A DNA stretch of 64,000 bases from Demequina pelophila. Its GTDB lineage: Bacteria; Actinomycetota; Actinomycetes; Actinomycetales; Demequinaceae. Both the position numbers and the translations under genes were made by a program. Under the pieces are notes generated by a model that searched no databases, was not told where the DNA came from, and was given only the letters and a program-made list of their open reading frames with translations. The stretch covers positions 607,709 through 671,708 of the forward strand of contig NZ_BBLY01000001.1 of the NCBI RefSeq assembly GCF_000971175.1, written 5' to 3'. The number at the start of each line of letters is the position of its first letter. Positions within the stretch are counted from its first letter, which is position 1. This document shows, in pieces, positions 24,310 to 33,394 of this stretch.

Positions 24310-25812
24310 CTACCCGTGCGCGGAGGAGGCGACCAGGACCGCGGTCGCGACGACGACAAGCACGAAGACGAGCGCCTCCGCCGCGGCGGCACGGCGCAGT
24401 CCGGCGGCCTCCGGCGCGGCCGTCGCCGTCGCGTCCGAGCCGACGTCCCGGTCCGCCGCCACCAGCCGGGGCACCAGCCGAAAGTGCGTGTAGGCGCCCA
24501 TCGCTGCGACCACGAGCACCAGGACGACCTTGATCAGCAGCACCACGCCCCACGTCGACGTCCACAGGTCGGAGACTTCCTCGGCGATGCTCCACGCGAG
24601 CAGGACGCCGGCGACGCCGACCACCACGAAGGACCCGGCCGCGACGACGCCGAAGCGCACGGCGATCGGGCCCGCGTCGGCGGGTCGGCCGTCGCGGCGC
24701 CTCGACCGGAGCACCGCGAGCAGCGCGACCACTCCCCCGAGCCACACCGCGGCGGCGACCAGGTGCGCGACGTCCGCGCCGACGACCAGCCACCGCGGCT
24801 CCGCCGTGTTGCTGTGCCCGCCCAGCACGTGCCCGGCGCCGGCGATGACCGCCCCGACACCGGCGAGCCACGACGCCGGGACCGATCGCCAGGCGCCGAC
24901 GGCCATGGCGAGACCTCCCGCGGCCTGCAGCCCCACCACCCACGCCGCCGTGCCCGCCAGGGCGTCCCCCAGAGCATCGTCGCTGAACGCATCGGCGAGG
25001 GACCCGCCCGAGATCACCGCGGCCCGTCCCACGACCCGCAGGGCGAGGCCGCCCAGCAGTAGGGCGCCGCACCACCGCACGCCGGCGAGGACCCGAGGGA
25101 CTTCGGCCCGGTCGGCACCGCGCAGGGCGATCGCGGCGAAGGCGAGCGAACCGGCGCCCACGAGGAGCGCCCAGAGCGCCACCGCGGACCCTGCGCGCGC
25201 GACGGCCTGCGCGAGCGCGTCGGAGGTCTCGGGCTCCGCGCCCTCGTGCGGGACGTCCATCGGCTCGGCCGGGACGGCGGACGGGGTCGGGGATGATTCC
25301 ACGCCGTCGGCGTCCGCGGGCGCCGGCGACGCACTCGGCGAGGGCGAGGCCGCTGCCGACGGCGACACGACGCCGGTGGGCGACGGCGACGCCTGCCCGA
25401 GCTCCTCGACGACGAACGCGAAGTCCCCGTCCAGCGGATGGCCGTCCTGGGCCGCGACCGTCCAGGTCACGGCGAAGTCGCCCGCGCCGAGCGGCGTGGC
25501 GGGTGTGACGACCAGGACCACGCCGTCCTCCGCCTGCTCGACGGTCGCCGGCACCGGACCCCCCGGCCCGGTGATCACGGCGGCATCGCCCAAGGGCGTG
25601 ACCGGCAGCGTGAAGGTCAGACGCACCTCCTCGAGCGGCGCCCGCACGCGGTCGCCGTCGGCCGGGTCCGAGATGTCGAGGTCGGTGTGCGCGGCGGCGG
25701 GACCGGCCGCGAACACCGTCAGGAGCACAGCCACGACGAGCGCGGCGATCCGCGACGCCCGGGCTCGCGGGGCGTGCGGCGAGGAGTGGGGATGCGCGCC
25801 GGGGTCGGACAT
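24310..25812 (-). CDS. CopC-CopD fusion copper resistance protein
   Basis: 500 aa. A signal sequence (hydrophobic 21-40, ending AAAHT so that the mature N-terminus is the CopC copper-binding His) is followed by a CopC beta-barrel (about 41-145, DPADG, TVAAQDGHPLDG with a second His), a Ser/Pro/Ala linker (about 147-190) and a CopD membrane domain (about 200-500, eight or more helices, GGHSNTAEPRW, YTHFRLVPRL). The protein binds copper outside and takes part in its uptake or homeostasis. ATG with TAGGGT 8 nt upstream and no ribosome site, so leaderless. Second copper-linked gene of the window besides copB, but 11 kb away. Confidence 0.92.
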   Translation of the reverse strand: MSDPGAHPHSSPHAPRARASRIAALVVAVLLTVFAAGPAAAHTDLDISDPADGDRVRAPLEEVRLTFTLPVTPLGDAAVITGPGGPVPATVEQAEDGVVLVVTPATPLGAGDFAVTWTVAAQDGHPLDGDFAFVVEELGQASPSPTGVVSPSAAASPSPSASPAPADADGVESSPTPSAVPAEPMDVPHEGAEPETSDALAQAVARAGSAVALWALLVGAGSLAFAAIALRGADRAEVPRVLAGVRWCGALLLGGLALRVVGRAAVISGGSLADAFSDDALGDALAGTAAWVVGLQAAGGLAMAVGAWRSVPASWLAGVGAVIAGAGHVLGGHSNTAEPRWLVVGADVAHLVAAAVWLGGVVALLAVLRSRRRDGRPADAGPIAVRFGVVAAGSFVVVGVAGVLLAWSIAEEVSDLWTSTWGVVLLIKVVLVLVVAAMGAYTHFRLVPRLVAADRDVGSDATATAAPEAAGLRRAAAAEALVFVLVVVATAVLVASSAHG

Positions 25813-25904
25813 GGCGTCCCACCCTAGGCGCGGACGGCCGGCATGGCTAGGGCCGGCGCCACCCCGGGCGCCACCCCCGGCGCCGAAGACCGACCGCCAC
25901 CCGG

Positions 25905-25931
25905 CGCATCGTCCCCCCGCGCATCGTCCCC
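25905..25931. repeat. Tandem pair of the dispersed 12-mer after the M1 peptidase
   Basis: Two copies of CGCATCGTCCCC at 25905-25916 and 25920-25931, 3 bp apart, just past the peptidase stop (25937). They are duplicated with the peptidase tail at 24011-24037. Confidence 0.9.
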
Positions 25932-25936
25932 CGGCC

Positions 25937-27241
25937 CTACCGCCGGGTCTCCGGGTCGAGCGCCGGCAGCTTGGCGCGGTCCAGCCACTTCGACAGCAGC
26001 CCGCCGATCGCCTGGCCGGTCTCGAACTCGACGCACTCCACGAAGGACTCGCGCGACACGACGCCGTAGCGGTTGGCCACCACCCACGCGCGGATGGCGC
26101 CGAAGAACGCGTCGTCGCCCAGCGCGACGCGCAGCGCGTGCAGCGTGAGCGCGCCCCTCTTGTAGAGGCGGTCGTCGAACATGAGCTTGGGTCCGGGGTC
26201 GCCGATCACCAGGTCCTGGGGCAGCTTGGACAGGCGACGATGCGTGGCCGCGGCGTGGTCGTCCACGGTCGCCTTGCCGGCGGCCTCCGCCCAGATCCAC
26301 TCGGCGTAGCAGGCGAAGCCCTCGTGCAGCCAGATGTCCTTCCACCGGCCCACGGTCAGGCTGTTGCCGAACCACTGGTGCGCGAGCTCGTGGGCGACCA
26401 GCCGCTCGCTGCCGTGCTTGCCGTCCATGTGGTTGGCGCCGAAGACCGACAGGCCCTGCGCCTCGAGCGGGATCTCCAGGTCGTCGTCCGTGACGACCAC
26501 GCTGTACTCGGCGAACGGGTACGGGCCGAAGAGCTTGCGGAACAGCTCCATCATCGCGATCTGCCGGTCGAGGTCGTGGAGCACGCGGCGGCGCAGGCGC
26601 ACCGGCGCCCACGCGCGGATGGGCACGGGGTTCTCGGCGAGCACGAGCGGCTCGTAGCGCCCGATCTGCACGGTCGCGAGGTACGTGGACATGGGCTCGT
26701 GCTGCTCGTACACCCAGGTGACGCGGCCGCGACGCACCGAGCGCTCGACCAGGACGCCGTTGCTCACGGCGGTGTGCGTCGAGTCGACGGTGACGGCGAT
26801 CCGGTAGGTCGACTTGTCCTCGGGGACGTCGTGGCACGGGAACCATGAGGGCGCGCCGTCGGGCTGGCCGGCGACGATCACGCCGTCGTCGAGCTCCTCC
26901 CAGCCGATCTCCCCCCAGGTGCCCTTGCGGGGTCCGGGCGCGCCGGCGTACTCGACCACCAGGCGACATGTGTCGCCCTTGGCCAGCGAGGCGGGCAGCT
27001 TGACCGAGAGCGACCCGGCCTTCTGGATCCACTTCGCGGGCTTGCGGCCGTCGACGGTCACCTTGGAGACGCGCAGCCCCTCGAAGGACAGGTCGATGCG
27101 GTCGAGCCGGGAGGTCGCCTTGATGTCGAGCTTCGCGGTCGCGTCGAGCCGGTTGCGGCCCACGCGGTAGTCGATCTGGAGGTCGTAGTGCCTGACGTGG
27201 ATCGCGGCGTCGGTGCGGCGAGGGACGTAGCGATCCTTCAT
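25937..27241 (-). CDS. M1 family zinc metallopeptidase (aminopeptidase N-like)
   Basis: 434 aa. The zinc site HELAHQW (His284, Glu285, His288) and the third ligand Glu307 in WLHEGFACYAEW are intact; the N-terminal beta domain is about 1-215 and the catalytic domain about 216-434. The usual GAMEN exopeptidase motif is replaced by IPLEAQG, and the C-terminal helical domain of large PepN proteins is absent, so this is the short cytosolic actinobacterial form. ATG 27241 overlaps the stop of the upstream synthetase (ATGA), so both are one transcript. Its tail has been copied to 23944. Confidence 0.92.
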   Translation of the reverse strand: MKDRYVPRRTDAAIHVRHYDLQIDYRVGRNRLDATAKLDIKATSRLDRIDLSFEGLRVSKVTVDGRKPAKWIQKAGSLSVKLPASLAKGDTCRLVVEYAGAPGPRKGTWGEIGWEELDDGVIVAGQPDGAPSWFPCHDVPEDKSTYRIAVTVDSTHTAVSNGVLVERSVRRGRVTWVYEQHEPMSTYLATVQIGRYEPLVLAENPVPIRAWAPVRLRRRVLHDLDRQIAMMELFRKLFGPYPFAEYSVVVTDDDLEIPLEAQGLSVFGANHMDGKHGSERLVAHELAHQWFGNSLTVGRWKDIWLHEGFACYAEWIWAEAAGKATVDDHAAATHRRLSKLPQDLVIGDPGPKLMFDDRLYKRGALTLHALRVALGDDAFFGAIRAWVVANRYGVVSRESFVECVEFETGQAIGGLLSKWLDRAKLPALDPETRR

Positions 27242-30200
27242 GCGTCGGCGGGCTCCACCGGGTTGCCGGTCCAGCGGGAGCCGGCGGGGAGCAGGTCTCC
27301 GCGCAGCACGAGCGAGCCCGGACCCACCTCCGTGCCGTCGCCCAGGCCCGCGGCCGGCAGGATGACGCCGTGCGGACCCATGGTTGCGCCGGCGCCCACC
27401 GTGACGGTGTCGAGGCTCATGACGCGGTCGTGGAACAGGTGCGTCTGGAGCACGCAGCCGCGCTCGACGTTGGCGCCGTCGCCCACGGTGATGAGGTCCG
27501 CCTCGGGCAGCCAGTACGTCTCCACCCAGGCACCCTTGCCGATGCGCGCGCCCAGCGTGCGCAGCCACGCCGGGAGGATGGGCGAACCGGAGGCGCCGGG
27601 CATGAGCCACGGCACGGCGAAGGCCTCGACGAAGGTGTCCGCGAGCTCGTTGCGCCACACGAACGAGCTCCACAGGGGGTGGTCGTCCTTGGCGATGCGG
27701 CCCACGAGGAGCCACTTCATCGCCGCGGCGACCAGCCACGACAGCACGGAGGCCGCGATGACGAGCCACGGCGCCAGCGCCAGCGCGACCAGGACGCCCT
27801 GGTCGACGACGAGTCCGTGGAGCGTGAGCGCCAACGCGAGGCCGAGCGCGAAGGACGCCATGACGGGCACGAGGCGCAGCGCCTCGATGGTGGCGCGTGC
27901 GACGCGCAGGCCGGCGGGCGGGTCGTAGGTGAGGCTCGAATCCATGTCGTGCTCGACGCGGCGCAGCTTCTCCGGCGGGGAGCCGAGCCAGGACGAGCCC
28001 TTCTTCGCCTTGCGTGGGGTCGCCGAGAGCACGGCGACCAGGCCGTGCTTGGGCACCGCGCGGCCGGCGAAGATCATGCCCGAGTTGCCCAGGAAGGCGC
28101 GCTTGCCCACCTTGACCGTGTCGATGCGCATCCACCCGCGGCCCAGCTCGTACGACCCCACCAGGGTGTCGTCCGCGAGGAAGGCCCCCTCGCCCACCGT
28201 CGTGAGGGTGGGGATCATGAGCGCGGTGGAGGCCTCGACGTCCCGGCCGATGCGGGCGCCCAGCGAGCGCAGCCAGAACGGGGTCACGGACGAGGCGTAG
28301 AGCGGGAAGAGGGTGCGCCGGGCATCGTCCATGAGGCGCAGCACCGCCCACGCCTGCCAGCCGCCGCGCGAGCGCACCGGGTAGTAGCCCTCGTGCAGGC
28401 CGATCGAGAGCAGGCGCACGCCCACCCACGTGGCCGCCGCGAGGACGACGAACGCGATCAGACCGCCCAGCCACGACCAGGCCATCGTCTCGGTGACGCC
28501 GGCCGCGAGCGACGGCGCGTCGCCCACGATTGCGAGCACCGCGACCAGGCCGACGATCAGCGCGACGGACGGTAGCGCCGACAGCACCGCCGCGGAGGCG
28601 CCGTAGACGCCCACCCAGCGGCGGCCGCGGGCGGCGCGCTGCGCGGGCCAGTGCTTGCGCGGGGTGCCGCGGAAGGTCGCGGGCGAGCCCGCCCACAGCT
28701 CCCCGGGAGGGACGTCGCCGAAGACCACGGAGCCGGGCGCGACCTGCGCCTCCTGGCCCACGCGGCTGCCGGGGCCGAGCGTGCTGCGCGTACCCACGTT
28801 GGCGCGGCGGTCGACGCGGATGCGTCCCACGACGAGCGTGTCGCCCTCGAGGCGGTGCCCGGCGAGGTCCACCTCGGGCTCGATCGCGCAGCCGTTGCCC
28901 AGCGTCAGCAGTCCCGTGATGGGCGGCTGGGTGTGGAGGTCGACGTTCTTGCCCACCTTCGCGCCGAGCGCCCGGGCGAACACCGCGTTCCACGGGGCGC
29001 AGGACAGGTTGCCGGCGCCGGCGGCCTCCGCCCAGGCCTCGGCGAACCACAGCCGCAGGTGGACACGGCCGCCGCGGCGGTAGCGGCCCGGCTTGAGACG
29101 ATGCACGGTCGCCCGGGCCACGGCGAGCGTGGTTCCCATGCGGCCGAACGGGCTGATGAAGACCGCCCACCCGGCCAGCGCCCAGGCCCACGACCACGCG
29201 GGCAGCTCGAGCCAGGGGGCGAGGCCGATGCCGTGGGCGACGAGCGCGCCCAGCAGGGTCCAGGTGAGCCAGCGCAGGCCCACGACCGCGGACAGCGGGA
29301 TGGTGAGCAGCAGCTGGATGAGCTGGGAGGTCCGGCGCACGGGCGGCGGCACGTCGGCCGAGGCCTCGGGCGCGGGCTCGAGCTCGTCGAGGCGCGCGGC
29401 GAGGTCGCCCAGGCGGGGCGTCTCATACACGTCGGCCACCGTGACGGTGGGATAGCGGCCGCGCAGCGCGGAGACCAGCTGGGCGGCCAGCAGGCTGCCG
29501 CCGCCGGCGAGGAAGAAGTCGTCGTCCGGGCCCGAGACGCTCGCGCCGAGCACGGAGGTCCACCGCTCGGCGACCCACTCCTCGGTGGGGGTGAGGCCCT
29601 CGGCGGCCGGCGCATCGTCCCCCTGCGCAAGGGGCCACGGGAGCGCGTCGCGGTCGACCTTGCCGGAGCCGCGCGTGGGCAGCTCGTCCATGACGGCGAG
29701 GAGCGGGACCAGGGCGGCCGGGAGCTGCTCGGCGAGCTGCGCGCGGCACGCGGTCGTGTCGATGGAGGCGCCCGGGTGCGGGGCCAGGTAGCCCACGAGC
29801 ACGGCGGCACCGCCACCGGTCTTGCGCACCGCGACGGCGGACGATGCGACGCCCGGCAGCGCGCTGAGCGCCGCGTCGATCTCGCCCAGCTCGATGCGAC
29901 GGCCGCCGATCTTGACCTGGTCGTCGACGCGGCCGATGAACACGAGGCCCTCGGTCTCGTAGCGGACCATGTCGCCGGTGCGGTAGGCGCGGTCCCAGCC
30001 CAGCTGCGGGGCGGGCGCGTACTTCTCGGCGTCCTTGGCGCCGTCGAGGTAGCGGGCCAGGCCCACGCCGCCGATGATGAGCTCGCCGCTCTCGCCCTCG
30101 GCCACGTGCTCTCCGTCGGGGCCCACGACCGCGAGGTCCCAGCCGTCCAGGGGCAGGCCGATGCGCACGGGGTCGGAGCCGTCGAGGATCGCGGCGCACG

Positions 30201-31128
30201 CGACCACGGTGGCCTCGGTGGGTCCGTAGGTGTTCCACACCTCGCGGCCGTCGGTGGCGAGGCGGGCCGCGAGCTCGGGCGGGCAGGCCTCGCCGCCGAA
30301 GATGAGCAGGCGGACGCCCTCGAGCGTCTCCGCGGCCCACAGACCGGCGAGGGTGGGGACCGTGGAGATCACGGTGATGCCCTGCGAGACGAGCCACGGG
30401 CCCAGGTCCATGCCGGTGCGCACCAGCGCGCGGGGTGCGGGCACCAGGCAGGCGCCGTAGCGCCACGCGAGCCACATCTCCTCGCAGCTCGCATCGAAGG
30501 CCACCGACAGGCCCGCGAGCACGCGGTCGCCGGGGCCCAGCGGCTCCTCCTGGAGGAACAGCCGCGACTCGGCGTCGACGAAGGCGGCCGCGGAGCGGTG
30601 CGTGACCGCGACACCCTTGGGCGTGCCTGTCGAGCCGGAGGTGAAGATGATCCAGGCGTCGTTCTCGAGGTCGGGGCGGACGGGTGCCGCGTCCGCGGGC
30701 TCGGCGGCGCGGCCCGCGCGGCGCAGGCCCGAGGCCAGGTCGCCCTCCGTGAGGATCAGGCTCACGCCCGCCTCCGCGAAGACGGTGCGGGCTCGCTCGT
30801 CGGGGTCGTCCACGTCCACGGGCACGTAGGCGGCGCCGGCGGCGAGCACGGCGAGGATCGCCGTGTACAGCTCGGCGGTGCCGGACGGGATGCGCACGCC
30901 CACGCGGTCGCCGCGGCGCAGGCCCGCGGCGGCGAGGGCGGCGGCTCCCTCGCGCACCTTGTCGGCGAGCTGGGAGTAGGTCAGGGTGTCCTGGCCGTCG
31001 TCGATCGCGAGCGCATCGGGGTGCGCCGCGATCGTCGCGTCCAGGACGTCGATCAGGGTTCGGGGCTCGGCCGCGCGGCCGGACCGCACGAACGCTTCGT
31101 TGGCGGTCATCGCCGTCGATTCTCGCAT
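27238..31128 (-). CDS. Pls/PosA-type membrane-bound non-ribosomal peptide synthetase
   Basis: 1296 aa. Adenylation domain about 20-500 (FTSGSTGTPKG at 162-172, NTYGPTEATV, YRTGDMV, Lys490 in RGSGKVDR). Carrier domain about 510-590 with Ser545 in LAGGGSLLAAQ. The rest alternates membrane helices (around 600-670, 830-905 and 1070-1140) with three left-handed beta-helix hexapeptide acyltransferase-like segments. This is the architecture of Pls, the epsilon-poly-lysine synthetase family, which polymerises amino acids without a thioesterase. The product here is unknown. GDDA at 503-506, in the linker between domains, comes from a dispersed 12-mer copy. Start ATG 31128 or 31110. A phosphopantetheinyl transferase lies 4 kb away; the M1 peptidase is coupled downstream. 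Confidence 0.88.
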   Translation of the reverse strand: MRESTAMTANEAFVRSGRAAEPRTLIDVLDATIAAHPDALAIDDGQDTLTYSQLADKVREGAAALAAAGLRRGDRVGVRIPSGTAELYTAILAVLAAGAAYVPVDVDDPDERARTVFAEAGVSLILTEGDLASGLRRAGRAAEPADAAPVRPDLENDAWIIFTSGSTGTPKGVAVTHRSAAAFVDAESRLFLQEEPLGPGDRVLAGLSVAFDASCEEMWLAWRYGACLVPAPRALVRTGMDLGPWLVSQGITVISTVPTLAGLWAAETLEGVRLLIFGGEACPPELAARLATDGREVWNTYGPTEATVVACAAILDGSDPVRIGLPLDGWDLAVVGPDGEHVAEGESGELIIGGVGLARYLDGAKDAEKYAPAPQLGWDRAYRTGDMVRYETEGLVFIGRVDDQVKIGGRRIELGEIDAALSALPGVASSAVAVRKTGGGAAVLVGYLAPHPGASIDTTACRAQLAEQLPAALVPLLAVMDELPTRGSGKVDRDALPWPLAQGDDAPAAEGLTPTEEWVAERWTSVLGASVSGPDDDFFLAGGGSLLAAQLVSALRGRYPTVTVADVYETPRLGDLAARLDELEPAPEASADVPPPVRRTSQLIQLLLTIPLSAVVGLRWLTWTLLGALVAHGIGLAPWLELPAWSWAWALAGWAVFISPFGRMGTTLAVARATVHRLKPGRYRRGGRVHLRLWFAEAWAEAAGAGNLSCAPWNAVFARALGAKVGKNVDLHTQPPITGLLTLGNGCAIEPEVDLAGHRLEGDTLVVGRIRVDRRANVGTRSTLGPGSRVGQEAQVAPGSVVFGDVPPGELWAGSPATFRGTPRKHWPAQRAARGRRWVGVYGASAAVLSALPSVALIVGLVAVLAIVGDAPSLAAGVTETMAWSWLGGLIAFVVLAAATWVGVRLLSIGLHEGYYPVRSRGGWQAWAVLRLMDDARRTLFPLYASSVTPFWLRSLGARIGRDVEASTALMIPTLTTVGEGAFLADDTLVGSYELGRGWMRIDTVKVGKRAFLGNSGMIFAGRAVPKHGLVAVLSATPRKAKKGSSWLGSPPEKLRRVEHDMDSSLTYDPPAGLRVARATIEALRLVPVMASFALGLALALTLHGLVVDQGVLVALALAPWLVIAASVLSWLVAAAMKWLLVGRIAKDDHPLWSSFVWRNELADTFVEAFAVPWLMPGASGSPILPAWLRTLGARIGKGAWVETYWLPEADLITVGDGANVERGCVLQTHLFHDRVMSLDTVTVGAGATMGPHGVILPAAGLGDGTEVGPGSLVLRGDLLPAGSRWTGNPVEPADA

Positions 31129-31254
31129 GAAGCGCGCCGAAGGTCCCGGAATGGGCGATTGCTCGGGGCGTCGGCGGGGTGCCCCGCGGGTGGCGGCGCG
31201 GTACGTTGGAAGTGACGGCGCAGCGATGTCGCGCGCCGCCGGAAGGAGGCCGTG

Positions 31255-31791
31255 ATGTCACGCGAAGACAGGCTGAGGAACGCCGCGAGGACCGTCACCG
31301 GCGACGAGTCGATTCTCGACGTCGCCGAGTTCATGCCCCAGGAGGTGGCCGACGCCCTGGCGCTCAGCACCCTCGAGGACAAGCGGCCGCGCCACGTCGC
31401 CACGATGGATCCCCAACTCGCGAAGCATCTGGGCGCCGACCTGGCCGACAACCGCACGGAGCTGCCACCCCATGTGTGCCTGGCCGTGTCGCCCACGCTG
31501 GTCTACGTGCTCGGGCTGCCGCACGGCTTCTGGACCTCGCACCCGGATGACTCGTACCTGATGGGGACCTTCCGCCGCGACCAGTTGGAGGTGCACGTCA
31601 AGGGACGCATCGCGGACCGCGTGCTGACGCTCATCGACTCCGAGTCCGGCGCGCAGATGGCGCTGGTGGCGGACCGGCTCTCCGCGTATCACCCCAAGGC
31701 GCTCATCGAGCTGCTGCTCATGGGGCCGAGGCATCAGGAGGACGAGGACCCGGGCACGGTGGATCCCAGCCCCGACCAGCCGCAGGGCTGA
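31255..31791 (+). CDS. Hypothetical soluble protein
   Basis: 178 aa, family not recognised. ATG 31255 follows GGAAGGAGG at a 5-nt distance; the GTG 3 nt earlier is too close. It opens MSREDRLRNAARTVTGDESILDVAEFMP, has a beta-rich centre (VCLAVSPTLVYVLGL, LEVHVKGRIADRVLTLID) that suggests a PH-like or lipocalin-like sheet, and ends in an acidic tail (HQEDEDPGTVDP). No signal peptide or membrane segment. Divergent from the peptide synthetase, with 126 bp between starts. Confidence 0.72.
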   Translation: MSREDRLRNAARTVTGDESILDVAEFMPQEVADALALSTLEDKRPRHVATMDPQLAKHLGADLADNRTELPPHVCLAVSPTLVYVLGLPHGFWTSHPDDSYLMGTFRRDQLEVHVKGRIADRVLTLIDSESGAQMALVADRLSAYHPKALIELLLMGPRHQEDEDPGTVDPSPDQPQG

Positions 31792-31823
31792 GGCGGCGGC
31801 GGCTGCTCGCCCGCGCGGGGGCG

Positions 31824-31895
31824 GCTCGCCCACGCGCGCGGCTCTCCCACGCGCTGGCCGCTCGCCCACGCGCGCGGCTCTCCCACGCGCTGGCG
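31824..31895. repeat. 36-bp tandem duplication
   Basis: Two copies of a 36-bp unit rich in CCCACGCGC words, between the hypothetical gene and the convergent tetR. Probably a minisatellite; it may form a hairpin in RNA. Confidence 0.85.
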
Positions 31896-31935
31896 GTAGT
31901 TTCGCGCACGAACCGGGGCCACCTCGTGCCCAGAT

Positions 31936-32658
31936 CTACCGCGACGACGCGACGGGCTCCTCCCCGCCGCCCGCGGCCCGCCCCGCGGCGCCACCCGCGG
32001 CCCGCACGATCGCCGCGAGCGAGCGGACGAACTCCTCCGCGACGCCGCCCGGGTCGCCCGAGAGGTAGCCGGCGACCAGGGCACCGTCGCGCAGCATCAT
32101 CGCCTGGCTCGCCACGGCCCCGGGGTCGCGCACGCCCTGGAGCCGCGCCCACTCCGCGATAGCGCCGGTCATGAGGCCGCGGAACTCGGTGACGACGCGG
32201 CGCACCGGATGATCGGGGTCCGGGTACTCGGCGGCGGCATTGATGAAGGGGCAGCCGCGGAAGTGGGGCCGGCACATCTCGTCCGTCAGCGCGGCGGCCA
32301 CGGGCGCGAGCCCCTGGGCCGCCGACCTCTCGACCACCCCTCCGAACGCGTCGCTCGCGCCACGGTCGATGGCCGTCTCCCCGGCCGCAGCGGCCAGCAC
32401 CGCCCGCACCCGCCCCAACTCGCGTTCGAGGTAGGCCACCACGACCTCGTCCTTGGACGGGAAGTGACGGTAGAACGTGACCTTCGAGTAGCCGGCCTCG
32501 GCGAGGATGCGGTCCGCGCTCACCGCGCGGATGCCGTGCTCCCCGAACAGCGCCTCGGCGGCGTCGAGGATCGCCTCGCGCACCCCGGCCCCGCGGGCCG
32601 GTCTCGCCTGCGTGGGCTCACTCGCTCGAGCGGCCCGGGTGGCCGGACCTGTCGACAT
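31936..32658 (-). CDS. TetR-family repressor
   Basis: 240 aa. N-terminal TetR DNA-binding domain with the helix-turn-helix at about 46-66 (ADRILAEAGYSKVTFYRHF), preceded by a 25-residue Ala/Arg-rich arm and followed by a ligand domain containing ALTDEMCRPHFRGCPFINAAAEY, whose two Cys (near 134 and 140) could be redox-sensing. ATG 32658 has GGAGGTG upstream. Divergent from an Ohr peroxidase gene, with an inverted repeat between them. Ohr genes are normally controlled by MarR-type OhrR, so TetR control would be a variation (inference). Confidence 0.88.
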   Translation of the reverse strand: MSTGPATRAARASEPTQARPARGAGVREAILDAAEALFGEHGIRAVSADRILAEAGYSKVTFYRHFPSKDEVVVAYLERELGRVRAVLAAAAGETAIDRGASDAFGGVVERSAAQGLAPVAAALTDEMCRPHFRGCPFINAAAEYPDPDHPVRRVVTEFRGLMTGAIAEWARLQGVRDPGAVASQAMMLRDGALVAGYLSGDPGGVAEEFVRSLAAIVRAAGGAAGRAAGGGEEPVASSR

Positions 32659-32708
32659 CGGGCACCTCCTTAGGGAATCAATCATGCCGCCCCCGCGCTA
32701 CAGTGACA

Positions 32709-32732
32709 GGTAGACGTACTAGTAACTCTACC
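32709..32732. promoter_or_regulatory. Candidate TetR operator between tetR and ohr
   Basis: GGTAGA ... TCTACC inverted repeat with a 12-bp centre containing ACTAGT, the palindromic design of TetR operators. It lies in the 110-bp divergent promoter region, 37 bp before the Ohr start. Confidence 0.55.
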
Positions 32733-32768
32733 GAAGCAGACGTCACCGTCAACGAAGGGAAGATCCCG

Positions 32769-33326
32769 ATGAGCACCGAGCACACCACCACGGACACCGC
32801 CACCGAGACCGCCGCAAGCGAGGCCGACCAGATGTACGGCGAGGACGCCGCCCAGGCCGCCGACGCATCGGCCCCCGCCCCCGAGGACGGCAAGGGGCCC
32901 CGCCACCCCAAGGCCTTCTACACGGCGCAGGCGCACGCCACGGGCAACGGCCGCAACGGCCATGTCGCCTCGAGCGACGGCCTGCTCGACCTCGACCTGG
33001 TGATCCCCAACCCCATCACCAAGCCCAAGAAGACCAACCCCGAGCAGCTCTTCGCCGCCGGCTTCTCCGCGTGCTTCAACTCCGCGTTCCAGGGCGCGGC
33101 GAAGGTGATGAAGGTCAAGCTCGAGGCGTCCGAGGTGACGGCGCGCGTGGGGATCGGCCCCCTGGCCCTCCACCGCTTCGGCCTGGGAGTCAAGCTCAAG
33201 GTCACCGCGCACGGCATCGACCAGGAGACGGCCGAGCGCGTCGCCGTCAAGGCCGAGCAGATGTGCCCCTACTCCAACGCGACCCGCGGCAACATCGCCG
33301 TCGACGTCGAGGTCACCGTCGCCTAG
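32769..33326 (+). CDS. ohr: Organic hydroperoxide resistance protein (Ohr/OsmC family)
   Basis: 185 aa. The catalytic cysteine pair is Cys102 in FSACFNSAF and Cys166 in EQMCPYSNATRGN, the Ohr signature. It reduces organic hydroperoxides using dihydrolipoamide-type thiols. It is about 45 residues longer than typical Ohr because of an acidic Thr/Ala-rich N-terminal extension; if the true start were internal the core would begin near HPKAFYTAQA, but no better start is present there. ATG 32769 has GGGAAG upstream. Divergent from a TetR gene, its probable regulator. Confidence 0.92.
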   Translation: MSTEHTTTDTATETAASEADQMYGEDAAQAADASAPAPEDGKGPRHPKAFYTAQAHATGNGRNGHVASSDGLLDLDLVIPNPITKPKKTNPEQLFAAGFSACFNSAFQGAAKVMKVKLEASEVTARVGIGPLALHRFGLGVKLKVTAHGIDQETAERVAVKAEQMCPYSNATRGNIAVDVEVTVA

Positions 33327-33394
33327 AACCGGCCTGCCGGCCCTCGGGGTGCGTCTGCCATGATGGGCATACCCCGAGGAGGCTGGTTCTTTTC

